DNA from: Dictyocoela muelleri
Lineage: Eukaryota; Microsporidia
NCBI GenBank assembly: GCA_016256075.1
Contig: SDVU01000756.1
Location: forward strand, 1 to 10,832
Length of the DNA stretch: 10,832 bases
Direction of reading: 5' to 3'
The translations under genes and the position numbers were made by a program. The first letter of the stretch is position 1. Each line of letters begins with the position of its first letter. The notes under the pieces were generated by a model. The model worked only from the letters and a program-made list of their open reading frames with translations, was not told the origin of the DNA and did no database searches. Shown one piece after another: positions 1 to 6,346 of this stretch.

Positions 1-7
1 TTTATAA

Positions 8-35
8 CTGTCTTATATTCGATTATAAGACAGTG
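8..35. repeat. Hairpin of terminal motif at window start
   Basis: Perfect inverted repeat ACTGTCTTATA / TATAAGACAGT with a 6-base loop (TTCGAT). An overlapping head-to-head copy (TTATAAGAC-agt-GTCTTATAA) spans 23-43. The GTCTTATA motif recurs at 1765-1802, so I read this as the junction where the end of an element outside the window meets the left end of the MULE-like element to the right. The family of the outer element cannot be told. Confidence 0.55.
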
Positions 36-124
36 TCTTATAAACGAGAGAATTTTCTCATTTTCAACTTTTAAAAACACTCAAAAATTAAGTTTTTTAA
101 GTGTATTATAAGCGAGGGAAGTCA

Positions 125-138
125 GTAGTCCGAATTCT
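125..138 (+). repeat. MULE left inverted repeat core
   Basis: GTAGTCCGAATTCT, a perfect 14-base inverted match to 1652-1665. It lies about 90 bases inside the presumed left terminus, which suggests a long terminal inverted repeat whose outer part has diverged or been rearranged. Confidence 0.65.
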
Positions 139-174
139 TACTTGTATGAAAAAAATGTGAAAATTTTTAAGCCT

Positions 175-1510
175 AAAAATAATGGGTATATTTTGGATTA
201 GAAGTCTTAGAGAAGCTAGGTGCCGGCAATAAACGATTATATTTATCATATGAACACACAAAAGAAGGATATAATCTACTGGTACTGTTCTAAAAAACAC
301 TGTGATATGAATTTAAAAAAATATCAACAGAATTTAAAGAATAATATTCTCATCATAATCATGCAAATGGCACTAAAGCAATCTATACTCTTGTCCAAAG
401 AAAATTCTGAATTTTAAAATCTCTGAAGACATACCATTTTCAGCGACTGATGCCTATAAAAAGTCAATATGAGAACTTGCAGAATTATATAATTTTAACA
501 ATGATGTTTTTAGTTGCTTTTTATTCCGTTGATAAAATTAAATGTTTTATTTACATGTATATATCGAAAAAACAACCTTCAACCATTCTCTGTCAATTGA
601 ACGATTTATTTAACATATAGTTCAATTAACTTATCTTTTAGCGATTTTGGAGATTAAAACGTGAAAATTATTGCCGATTTGCTTTTATAAGACGGTTATC
701 TCAAAACAAAAACTTAATTATTTTGATAAATAAGACTTTTAAATGTTCTTCAAATAGATTTTTTCCTCTTTACATAACCTATAGTACTACAAAGATCAGA
801 TGTTCTCTCTATTCCTCTGTTTATTAAGAATAAAAACTTAAGCTATATACGTCAGAATTCTTAATGCAATAGTTATAGTCTTGTTAGATATGAAATATTT
901 CTAAATCCTAATGATATTTAAATAGATTACGAAATGACAGCATTTAATGCAAGCAAAGTGTGCTTTTTAAACTCATCAATTTATTGATGTCTTTTTTCAT
1001 TTTACCAAAGCTTTATGAATAAATGTGGTAGCACTATAGCTCACTCTGTATTCAAAGTCGAACTTTCATTTCTAGAATATGTCGAGTTGATTACTGCATT
1101 AGAATTGGTAATTGTAAATCAAATACAAGGATGTTGGAATTTTATTATTTAGAAACGAACCGTATTCACTGATGAAATCAATAAGTTTCATAAAAGATAA
1201 ACATAAATTAGATCGAAAATAATAGAACATGTTTAATACTATTATTTAGAACCGTTATGGTGTAATAAGGCACAGAACTACCAATTTCGCAGAAAGTTAA
1301 TACGAAAATAGACAGATCTACAAATAAGAGCAACTCAAACTTTTACGATATTGTACAAAAAATATTTAAAATAAAACAAGATTACGATATGATGTTATTA
1401 AGACTTATAAATAGCGGCAAAAAAAAGAAAAGATAAAATGAAAGTTTATATAAATCAGGATGAAATTATCCTTAAACTGTTGTAATAGATATTTTACGAG
1501 GTCAATTAAT
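175..1510 (+). pseudogene. MULE transposase relic with FLYWCH-type zinc finger
   Basis: No intact frame remains, but family hallmarks follow in the right order on the plus strand. A readable stretch from 220 gives INDYIYHMN...IYWYC...HC, and after a frame change HHNHAN near 350-365. This is the Cys/His pattern of FLYWCH zinc fingers, which often sit at the N-terminus of MULE transposases. Near 907-960 the frame reads PNDI then IDYEMTAFNA, matching the 'DFE' motif that holds the second catalytic Asp (codon 925-927). Near 988-1015 it reads FFHFTKAL, the C/F-x-F-H-F box typical of MULEs. RTTNFAES near 1275-1300 fits the later R-T-N-N-x-x-E motif. The first catalytic Asp could not be found. Decay is heavy (stops within most 30-codon runs), so function is excluded. 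A different transposase family is unlikely given the DYE plus FHF order. Confidence 0.7.
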
Positions 1511-1651
1511 ATATTAGAACTTCTATTTGGACTAAAAAATGCAATTAAATTAACTTTTAATCTTATTATTTTATTTTACTTGTTTACCCTATAACTTTTA
1601 ATTTAAATTATATTTACCATTTTTTAGGATTAATTTTTTTTCAGGCTAGTC

Positions 1652-1665
1652 AGAATTCGGACTAC
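1652..1665 (-). repeat. MULE right inverted repeat core
   Basis: AGAATTCGGACTAC, the exact inverse of 125-138. It is followed outward by CTCTCAAATATAAGACAG, which again carries the TATAAGACAG terminal motif. The right end may therefore contain two stacked copies of the terminus (near 1690 and 1780). Confidence 0.65.
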
Positions 1666-1764
1666 TTTCTCTCTCAAATATAAGACAGTAGAGAAAAATA
1701 AACTTTCCCCTTTTTTCAAAATGTAAACATTTATATATTCCCTCGAAAATACAACACTTTTTTT

Positions 1765-1802
1765 TATTCGAATATAAGACGGTTGTGTCTTATATTCGAA
1801 TA
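1765..1802. repeat. Perfect 16-bp inverted repeat, head-to-head element ends
   Basis: Arms 1765-1780 (TATTCGAATATAAGAC) and 1787-1802 are perfect inverses around the 6-base loop GGTTGT. The left arm closes the MULE-like element. The right arm looks like the start of another copy, because a variant of the inner end (CAGTAGCGAGAATTCGG) follows at 1832-1848. No transposase relic was recognised to the right, so that second copy may be only an end fragment. Confidence 0.65.
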
Positions 1803-2776
1803 TGATGAACCTTGTTATATTTGTGGGAAGACAGTAGCGAGAATTCGGAGTATGAGACAAAACATTATTTTATCATTCAATTTTATATGATTAACTTTGT
1901 AGATAGGCTGTTATTTTTAAAGAATACGCGCTCAGTATCTATTATATTTGTTTTTTTGTATAATACATGTATCTACACAACTTTTTTGAGATATTTCCAT
2001 CTACATTTAACTCACATTTTTTCCACAATCTCGTTTTTTTCCGCGCCATATTTTCCCTTCAACCTATTTTTCTGTGGTTTCATTTTTTCAAAAGATTTTG
2101 TCCGAAATATCGTTTTTTTCCACACTTTTTTTGTTAAAAACACATATTTTTACCACAACAAAATTTTCCGCGTGTTTTTTGAATCCCAAACTAACGGAAA
2201 ACCGAGGGTCAACTGTAATTATTATTTTATAACAGTTAAACACCTCGAATTTTATTTAAAAATAAAGAAAAAGGTTATTCCTATTTGGTTTTTAAAAAGC
2301 TTAAATAGTTTTATTTTATAATAATTAATTTCTATTCTTTTGACATTATGGATCTTTAGAAAAATTTAAAAACAAATGAGGTCTTCATATAAAAAACTTT
2401 GAAAATCACTGTTTATTATTTTTTATCTGAATCGTGGGGTGGATAAAAAAAACGTTAATTGAGGCCAAATAAAAAACAATTTTAAGAAAAGATGCCAAAC
2501 TGAAATAAGACTTAAATAATATTCATAAAGTTTTTTTTATCGATATAATGATTTTTAATTAGTTAATACGGTAATTACAGTGTTATTTTGACGATTAAAT
2601 ATTGTAATAATATTTAAAAAAACAGAAAGGGTACTCTTAGGTGTGTTAATGAGCGTGTTGAGGCATATAGGCAAAAGTTGGCGTAATAAAAAAAAACGAA
2701 AGAAAGCTATTGTTCACAAGGTACAATTTAGGAATTTTTTTTATATAAATTATTAAATAAAATATCGGATTAGTAA
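1803..2776. other. Gene-free stretch with a long accidental open frame
   Basis: I see no gene here. A 169-codon plus-strand open frame (1812-2321) is dominated by Phe, Tyr, Ile and Asn because the DNA strand is T-rich. It has no recognisable motif, no start signal, and runs across the end of a repeat. The opposite strand has recurrent TGTGGAAAAAA-type words between 1990 and 2220, consistent with the subterminal part of a transposon. From 2320 to 2776 there are only A/T runs and scattered words that match nothing I know. Confidence 0.5.
2160..2217 (-). repeat. Possible pogo/Tigger-like transposon terminus
   Basis: Read on the minus strand from 2217 inward, the sequence is TA-CAGTTGACCCTCGG and then TTTTCCG. 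A CAGTTGACCCT-type start behind a TA dinucleotide resembles the terminal repeats of Tigger/pogo elements of the Tc1-mariner superfamily, which duplicate TA. I could not find the partner end to the left, nor any transposase remains, so this is at best a truncated copy or a coincidence. Confidence 0.25.
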
Positions 2777-2784
2777 CTTATAAT
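2777..2784. repeat. hAT target-site duplication, left copy
   Basis: CTTATAAT directly outside the left inverted end. It matches CTTATAAC at 6339-6346 in 7 of 8 positions and in direct orientation, as expected for the 8-bp duplication made by hAT transposases. Confidence 0.75.
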
Positions 2785-2801
2785 TAGTCTGGGTGAAAAT
2801 A
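2785..2801 (+). repeat. hAT left terminal inverted repeat
   Basis: TAGTCTGGGTGAAAATA, the partner of 6321-6338. A related subterminal copy, GAGATGAAAATACGG, follows at 2835-2849 about 45 bases further in. Repeated terminal words of this sort are known binding sites for hAT transposases. Confidence 0.75.
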
Positions 2802-2834
2802 TGTGTTTTTTATGTAGAAAATACTGGTTTTTTT

Positions 2835-2849
2835 GAGATGAAAATACGG
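2835..2849 (+). repeat. hAT subterminal repeat of the terminal motif
   Basis: GAGATGAAAATACGG resembles the right terminus (GAGTGAAAATACGG) more closely than the left terminus does. It probably served as a transposase binding site, or marks a slipped internal copy of the end. Confidence 0.5.
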
Positions 2850-3010
2850 GGCAAATGAAACCGTTTTAAATGCAGAATAAAAAAATAATATTTAAGGTTT
2901 ATTATATTTTAGCATTATTTTTTTCATACAATAATAATTTTTTTTAAATACTAAAAATATATGTTGCAATTTATTTTTTATTAAAATATAATGCTAAAAG
3001 ACGTGTATAG

Positions 3011-3090
3011 CCACTAGTTCCAAATTCCACTAGTTCCAAATTCCACTAGTTCCAAATTCCATTAATTCTAAATTTCACTAGTTTCAAAAA
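3011..3090 (+). repeat. Five tandem 16-bp iterons, left arm of foldback
   Basis: Units start at 3011, 3027, 3043, 3059 and 3075. The first three are identical (CCACTAGTTCCAAATT); the fourth and fifth have several changes. The identity of the outer three suggests recent copying by slippage or conversion. Confidence 0.85.
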
Positions 3091-3475
3091 ATTATAAGAT
3101 ATCGTTTAATACATTTTAAATAAGTAAATCAATATTAATGAGTTATTAGTAAAAAGTCTGACTTGAAATTTTTTTTAAAAAAAATATAATTCGTTTTTGT
3201 AAACATAGTAAAGTGGAATTTGGGCTTAACTCAATTTTTTATAAGATTTATATCTCAGAATTTATAAGTCTTTCATCACATCGAAAAAATAAATAATTCA
3301 ATCATGATAGAAATCTTAAAAAGAATGAGTTAAGCCTACTGTAGCCTTTATTTAAATATGTTAACAAAAAAGAACTTTAACTTTTTTAAACAAAAATTTC
3401 AATTCAGACTTTTTGCTATTAATTTATTAATATTTAATTTACTTATTTAAAGTGTATTAAACAATATCTTATAAT

Positions 3476-3523
3476 ATTTTGGAATTAGTGGAATTTAGAT
3501 CTAGTGGAATTTGGATCTAGTGG
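3476..3523 (-). repeat. Three inverted 16-bp iterons, right arm of foldback
   Basis: Units end at 3491, 3507 and 3523 on the plus strand (AATTTGGATCTAGTGG and variants). They are the inverse of the left-arm iterons with a T-to-A change in the core (CTAGATC in place of CTAGTTC, read on the minus strand). Confidence 0.8.
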
Positions 3524-3940
3524 GCCGTAACCGCTAAAAAAATTTCTTGAGATTTGACAGAAAGACTTCGTCTGATATCATCTAAAACCATTGCCATAGT
3601 GCTGAAATTTCTTTCTACATCGACTGTGGTGTAAGGAATATAAAGAAATATTTTTTATTTTTCTATCATTTAATTAATTTAAGTCAAAAAGGTTAAATCA
3701 TAATTTTTTCAAGAAGAGTTTATACTTAATTATTAAAGCCTCAATCTTTTGTTTTTTTTTTTCTCACATATCTCAATATTTAAATCTGTTGGTCAGTCGA
3801 TAGATCACCACTTTCTAATTATGCAATGTATTTGATTAAAAAGCCTACTTTTTTAATTTCCCCTGGTTCTGCTAGAAAATTGGATTTAGAGAATATATTG
3901 TTTATAGATGAATAAGCTGGATAAATTTTAATTATTTCAA

Positions 3941-3949
3941 TAAAAAAGG
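3941..3949. repeat. Merlin target-site duplication, left copy
   Basis: TAAAAAAGG, against TAAAAAAAG at 5257-5265 (8 of 9 identical). Merlin/IS1016-type elements are known to duplicate 8-9 bp. Because the site is A-rich, the exact length could be 8 or 9. Confidence 0.65.
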
Positions 3950-3963
3950 GTACTGAGTCCTCC

Positions 3964-4168
3964 ATAAGACCATAAATTAGTATTATGAAAATGAATCAAT
4001 TACCCTTAAAAAATATGTTTTTGAAAGATACTCGTCGTGATATTATCGGAAATTTAATAAAATTTTTAATTTTATTAAATTTCCGATAATATCACGACAA
4101 GTATCTCCCAAAAACATATTTTTTAAGGGTAATTGATTCATTTTCATAATACTAATTTCTGGTCTTAT
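3964..4168. repeat. 205-bp palindrome at Merlin left end
   Basis: The arms meet near 4066 and are almost identical over about 97 bases. ATAAGACC at 3964 is mirrored by GGTCTTAT at 4161-4168, and the core TTATCGGAAATTTAATAAAA is mirrored exactly. The outer part repeats the Merlin terminal sequence, so the left end holds an inverted second copy of itself, with a hairpin-forming inner segment (about 4018-4117) that the right end lacks. Confidence 0.85.
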
Positions 4169-4175
4169 GAGTGTA

Positions 4176-4203
4176 AAAATAGTTTTGTCGACAAAACTAT
4201 TTT
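4176..4203. repeat. Perfect 28-bp palindrome before Merlin start codon
   Basis: AAAATAGTTTTGTC / GACAAAACTATTTT is perfectly self-complementary, centred on GTCGAC, and ends 14 bases before the transposase ATG. Its intactness in a decayed element is notable. It could be an operator-like or transcript-hairpin element, or simply a young hairpin; nothing in the sequence decides. Confidence 0.9.
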
Positions 4204-4210
4204 ATTTTTT

Positions 4211-4220
4211 TTCACCCATG
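4211..4220 (+). promoter_or_regulatory. CCC-type start context of Merlin transposase
   Basis: TTCACCC directly precedes ATGGCAAG. The C-run at position -1 to -3 matches that of the P0 gene in this window (CCCCC-ATGGCAAC), including the next four coding bases. This supports 4218 as the original start. Confidence 0.5.
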
Positions 4221-5103
4221 GCAAGACCTTTAAAAAATATTGAAAAGATGATATATGATGAAATAGTGTTAATATACGTCAATAAAAAAGGTGAATCTAC
4301 TTTTTGCAAAAATTTGGTATCATTCCTAAAAACATGAAATGTAAATCGTGTAGCTCATTAATGAAACTTGACAAAAGGCCATCTATAAATGTTTGGTATA
4401 GTTGTAGATACATAAAGTGTTATTCTCGCAGATAAATATACGATTAAAGTCTGTTATTTTGTTGTAAAATCGATTTTTTAAAATTCATTAAATTATCATA
4501 TTTATATTTTCATAAAGATATAGGACCAAAAGAGGCGTTTTTTGATTTTCGCATTAAGATAGATACTTATTGTCATTACAAAAAGATTTTTCAAATAGCC
4601 TGGTTAAGAGATTTTTTGTTAAATAATCAAAAACTAGGTGGCCCTAATTATGAAGTTCAATTGATGAACCATGTTTTAATAAGAGGAAGTATCATAAAGA
4701 GTGATTTAAAATACAATTGTGGAGTAATGTAGGTATTGAAGTAGGTTCCAGGAAAGTTTTTTTAAAAGAAGTCAACAATAGAAGCACAGAAACATTATTG
4801 CCCATAATCGATCAACATATAAAAAGGAAACAAATATAGTATCTGATATGTATAAATCCTATATATCACTGAGAAATAGATGATTTCGACATTATACAGT
4901 CAATCATTCATTATATTTTGTTAATTTAATAACACAAAAAATACCCAACTAATTGAAAATCGTGATGTTAATCAAAAAAAATTCAAAATGATTTTGGAAT
5001 AAATTGAAAAAATGATCAAAGAAATTTTGATTATTTCGCATGGAAAAGAAATTTTAAGCGTAATTTTTCCGAATATTCTAATTTATTAAAAAAATTAATT
5101 TAA
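4218..5103 (+). pseudogene. Merlin (ISXO2-like) transposase, degraded
   Basis: The start MARPLKNIEKMIYDE runs to FCKNLVSFL; the frame then shifts into a zinc ribbon CKSC...CRYIKC (first Cys codons 4340 and 4349). LGGPNYEVQL (near 4635) is where the first catalytic Asp of an 'IDE' motif should be, but it reads L-M-N instead, so the first Asp is lost. SRKVFLKEVNNRS and LLPIIDQHI follow, then VSDMYKSY with the second catalytic Asp (codon 4845-4847) and HYTVNHSLYFVN. The third acidic residue region is degraded. The end DYFAWKRNF...SNLLKKLI-stop at 5103 matches the usual Merlin C-terminus. Total length, about 295 codons, is normal for the family. Several stops and frame changes mean no function. 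Order and motifs leave little doubt about the family. Confidence 0.8.
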
Positions 5104-5149
5104 TTGAGTTTATTTTTATTATTAATTTTAAGTTTAAAGAAATATTTTA

Positions 5150-5234
5150 GAAATTAGTATTATGAAAATAGACGATTTACCCTTAAAAACATATTTTTTA
5201 TGAGAAATTGGTCTATTTTCATATAACTAATTCT
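5150..5234. repeat. 85-bp palindrome at Merlin right end
   Basis: AGAAATTAGTATTATGAAAATAG is mirrored by CTATTTTCATATAACTAATTCT, with arms of about 40 bases and some mismatches. The sequence is the same as the outer arms of the left palindrome, so both ends of the element carry an inverted extra copy of the terminus. Confidence 0.8.
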
Positions 5235-5256
5235 GGTCATATGGGGGACTCAGTAC

Positions 5257-5265
5257 TAAAAAAAG
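5257..5265. repeat. Merlin target-site duplication, right copy
   Basis: TAAAAAAAG, the direct partner of 3941-3949. Counting only one copy restores a continuous hAT reading frame (SFF then IEIIK). Confidence 0.65.
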
Positions 5266-6320
5266 ACTTGTATAACTCATAATTCTCTATTAGGCAAACC
5301 ATAAAGTGTTGCAATGTCCCCCATCTTATAAATATCGAGAATTTTGAGAGATTTGAATTAGCTTTTGTATAAAAAACAGCTAGATGTTTTTATTTTTTAT
5401 TAGTATACGCTTAATTTACGAGTTTATTAAATTTGAAAGTGGAGGAATATCTTTTATTTTCTCACATAATCTATGCAACATGTGCACTGCACATTTTATA
5501 TGCTTGAAATCAGGAAATGAACATTTTAAATAATTTAAGGCCTTAACTGCATATGGCGCTGGATCTGAAACAATAAGCCTGAGTTTTGTATAATTTATTT
5601 TTCCGTCATACAGTTCAAGCATGAGATCAATTATTTCTTGGCTAACTATTTCACTGTTATTTTTTGATAATTCAACAGTGCATTTTAAATATGATTTGCT
5701 TCTTGAAGACTTACTGCGGATCTTTCCTAAAATGTTGAGAATATATCTACTATTAACACCAGTATTTTCATCAAACATTAGATAAATATCTTTTTCTTTT
5801 AAAATATTAAATCTTTCAAGTTTTTGTTCAGCGAATAACGGTTCAAGCATTCTATGATAGTAGGATGCGTCATGGATTTTTTGCAGTATATTTCTCTAAA
5901 ATCGGCTCAAGGCGGGTGTTCTCAGCTTAATCAACGAAATATTAGCAGCAGTAAACGCCGCAAACTTTTTTTTGAAAATTTCATTATTAATTGTAATATT
6001 GCATGTTTCTTCAAGCGTTTTATGACTCTTTATTTTCTTTAAATCAGCTAAATGTAGACTTGTTTACAAATGTTTTTTTACTGCCCTATACCTTCCTTTG
6101 GGAAATAGTTCACTTCCTTACAACAAGCAAGACAAGTTATAAGGTTATTTTTAATAATCAATTATCAATTAATCTCTTAAATTCTATTGGTGCTTTATAT
6201 CTAGATAAATTTTCCATTTTAGAGGTTTTTTTTTTATAAAAAATACTTTGTAAAAAATAACAAAAATACAAGTTTTTGGAAAAAAAATAAAAATGTGGGT
6301 TTTTAAAAAAACGGTAGCCG

Positions 6321-6338
6321 TATTTTCACTCAGCCCTA
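6321..6338 (-). repeat. hAT right terminal inverted repeat
   Basis: Minus-strand TAGGGCTGAGTGAAAATA. It is close to the left end, and the adjoining inner sequence ACGGCTACCGTTTTTTT resembles that around the left subterminal copy at 2835-2849. Confidence 0.75.
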
Positions 6339-6346
6339 CTTATAAC
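6339..6346. repeat. hAT target-site duplication, right copy
   Basis: CTTATAAC, the partner of 2777-2784 with a single mismatch at the last base. Confidence 0.75.

Larger units (their letters stand above)
34..1780 (+). mobile_element. Decayed Mutator-like (MULE) DNA transposon
   Basis: The block starts with GTCTTATAAACGAG and ends with TATTCGAATATAAGAC, so its outer 8 bases are inverted. Further in, GTAGTCCGAATTCT (125-138) is matched exactly in inverted orientation at 1652-1665, with looser similarity around it (TATAAGCGAGGG against TATATTTGAGAG). Long, diverged terminal inverted repeats are usual for MULEs. Between them lies a plus-strand MULE transposase relic. I could not identify a target duplication: both outer edges abut other copies of the same terminal motif, which hides the boundary. 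The exact ends are therefore uncertain by tens of bases. The element is old, judging by the many stops and frame changes. Confidence 0.6.
3011..3523. mobile_element. Foldback element with 16-bp iterons at both ends
   Basis: The two halves are inverted copies of each other (roughly 3011-3250 against 3290-3523) around a short unmatched centre, so a single strand would fold into a long hairpin. The outer part of each arm is built of a 16-base repeat, CCACTAGTTCCAAATT: five units on the left (3011-3090, the last two diverged) and three on the right (3476-3523, inverted). Shared inner words include AAAAAGTCTGA and GGCTTAACTCA. It carries no open frame. It sits at the 3' end of the hAT transposase, whose reading runs straight into its right end. 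A TA dinucleotide close to both ends (3008-3009 and 3528-3529) could be a Tc1/mariner-type duplication, but the edges are ambiguous. The mobilising transposase is unknown. Confidence 0.7.
3950..5256 (+). mobile_element. Merlin (IS1016/ISXO2-like) DNA transposon inserted in hAT
   Basis: The ends are inverted: GTACTGAGTCCTCCATAAGACC on the left against GTACTGAGTCCCCCATATGACC on the right (minus strand), with similarity continuing for about 65 bases. A 9-bp direct duplication flanks it. Its single gene (4218-5103) is a degraded Merlin transposase of normal length. Both ends are additionally palindromic (3964-4168 and 5150-5234). The host hAT frame is continuous across it, so it landed in an already present hAT copy. 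Confidence 0.82.
3525..6217 (-). pseudogene. hAT transposase (BED finger type), broken and split by a Merlin element
   Basis: Reading starts at ATG 6217 (MENLSRYKAPI). A BED-type zinc finger relic follows (TCLACCKEVN near 6110-6140). After several frame changes come AANISLIKL and LEKYTA, then an intact stretch 5850-5416. That stretch holds the first catalytic Asp (MFDENTGV, codon 5770-5772; most relatives read FDETTD), the second (IVSDPAPY, residue 96 of the stretch) and the hAT C-x-x-H box (CAVHMLHRL). RWGT follows at 5315-5326. Merlin interrupts after YELYKSFF; the same frame resumes at about 3940 with IEIIKIYPAY. The C-terminal dimerisation signature VERNFS (3601-3618) and DIRRSLS complete it, then the frame enters the foldback element. 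The Merlin-free length is about 456 codons, a compact hAT. It belongs to the hAT group related to CGG-repeat-binding-protein-like transposases. Stops and frame changes show it is dead. Confidence 0.8.
2785..6338 (-). mobile_element. hAT DNA transposon carrying two nested insertions
   Basis: Inverted ends TAG-TCTGGGTGAAAATA (left) and TAGGGCTGAGTGAAAATA (right, minus strand) align with one gap and one mismatch over 18 bases, and an 8-bp target duplication flanks them. Inside is a minus-strand transposase relic with BED finger, catalytic and C-terminal hAT motifs in the correct order. A Merlin element (3950-5256) and a foldback element (3011-3523) lie within it; without them about 1.7 kb remains, a compact hAT. 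The right end is adjacent to a gene-free stretch about 0.9 kb upstream of the P0 gene. The element is immobile by its own means because the transposase is broken. Confidence 0.8.

Noticed and set aside
1812-2321. 169-codon plus-strand open frame rich in Phe and Tyr
   Set aside because: The composition follows the T-rich strand, there are no domains or start signal, and it runs through a transposon-like terminus.
3011-3090. Regularly spaced repeats considered as a CRISPR array
   Set aside because: The 16-base units are directly adjacent with no spacers, are mirrored on the other arm, and the genome context is eukaryotic.
5854-6239. Two plus-strand open frames opposite the hAT N-terminal region
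   Set aside because: They lie antisense to the hAT transposase relic, whose motifs are clear on the minus strand.
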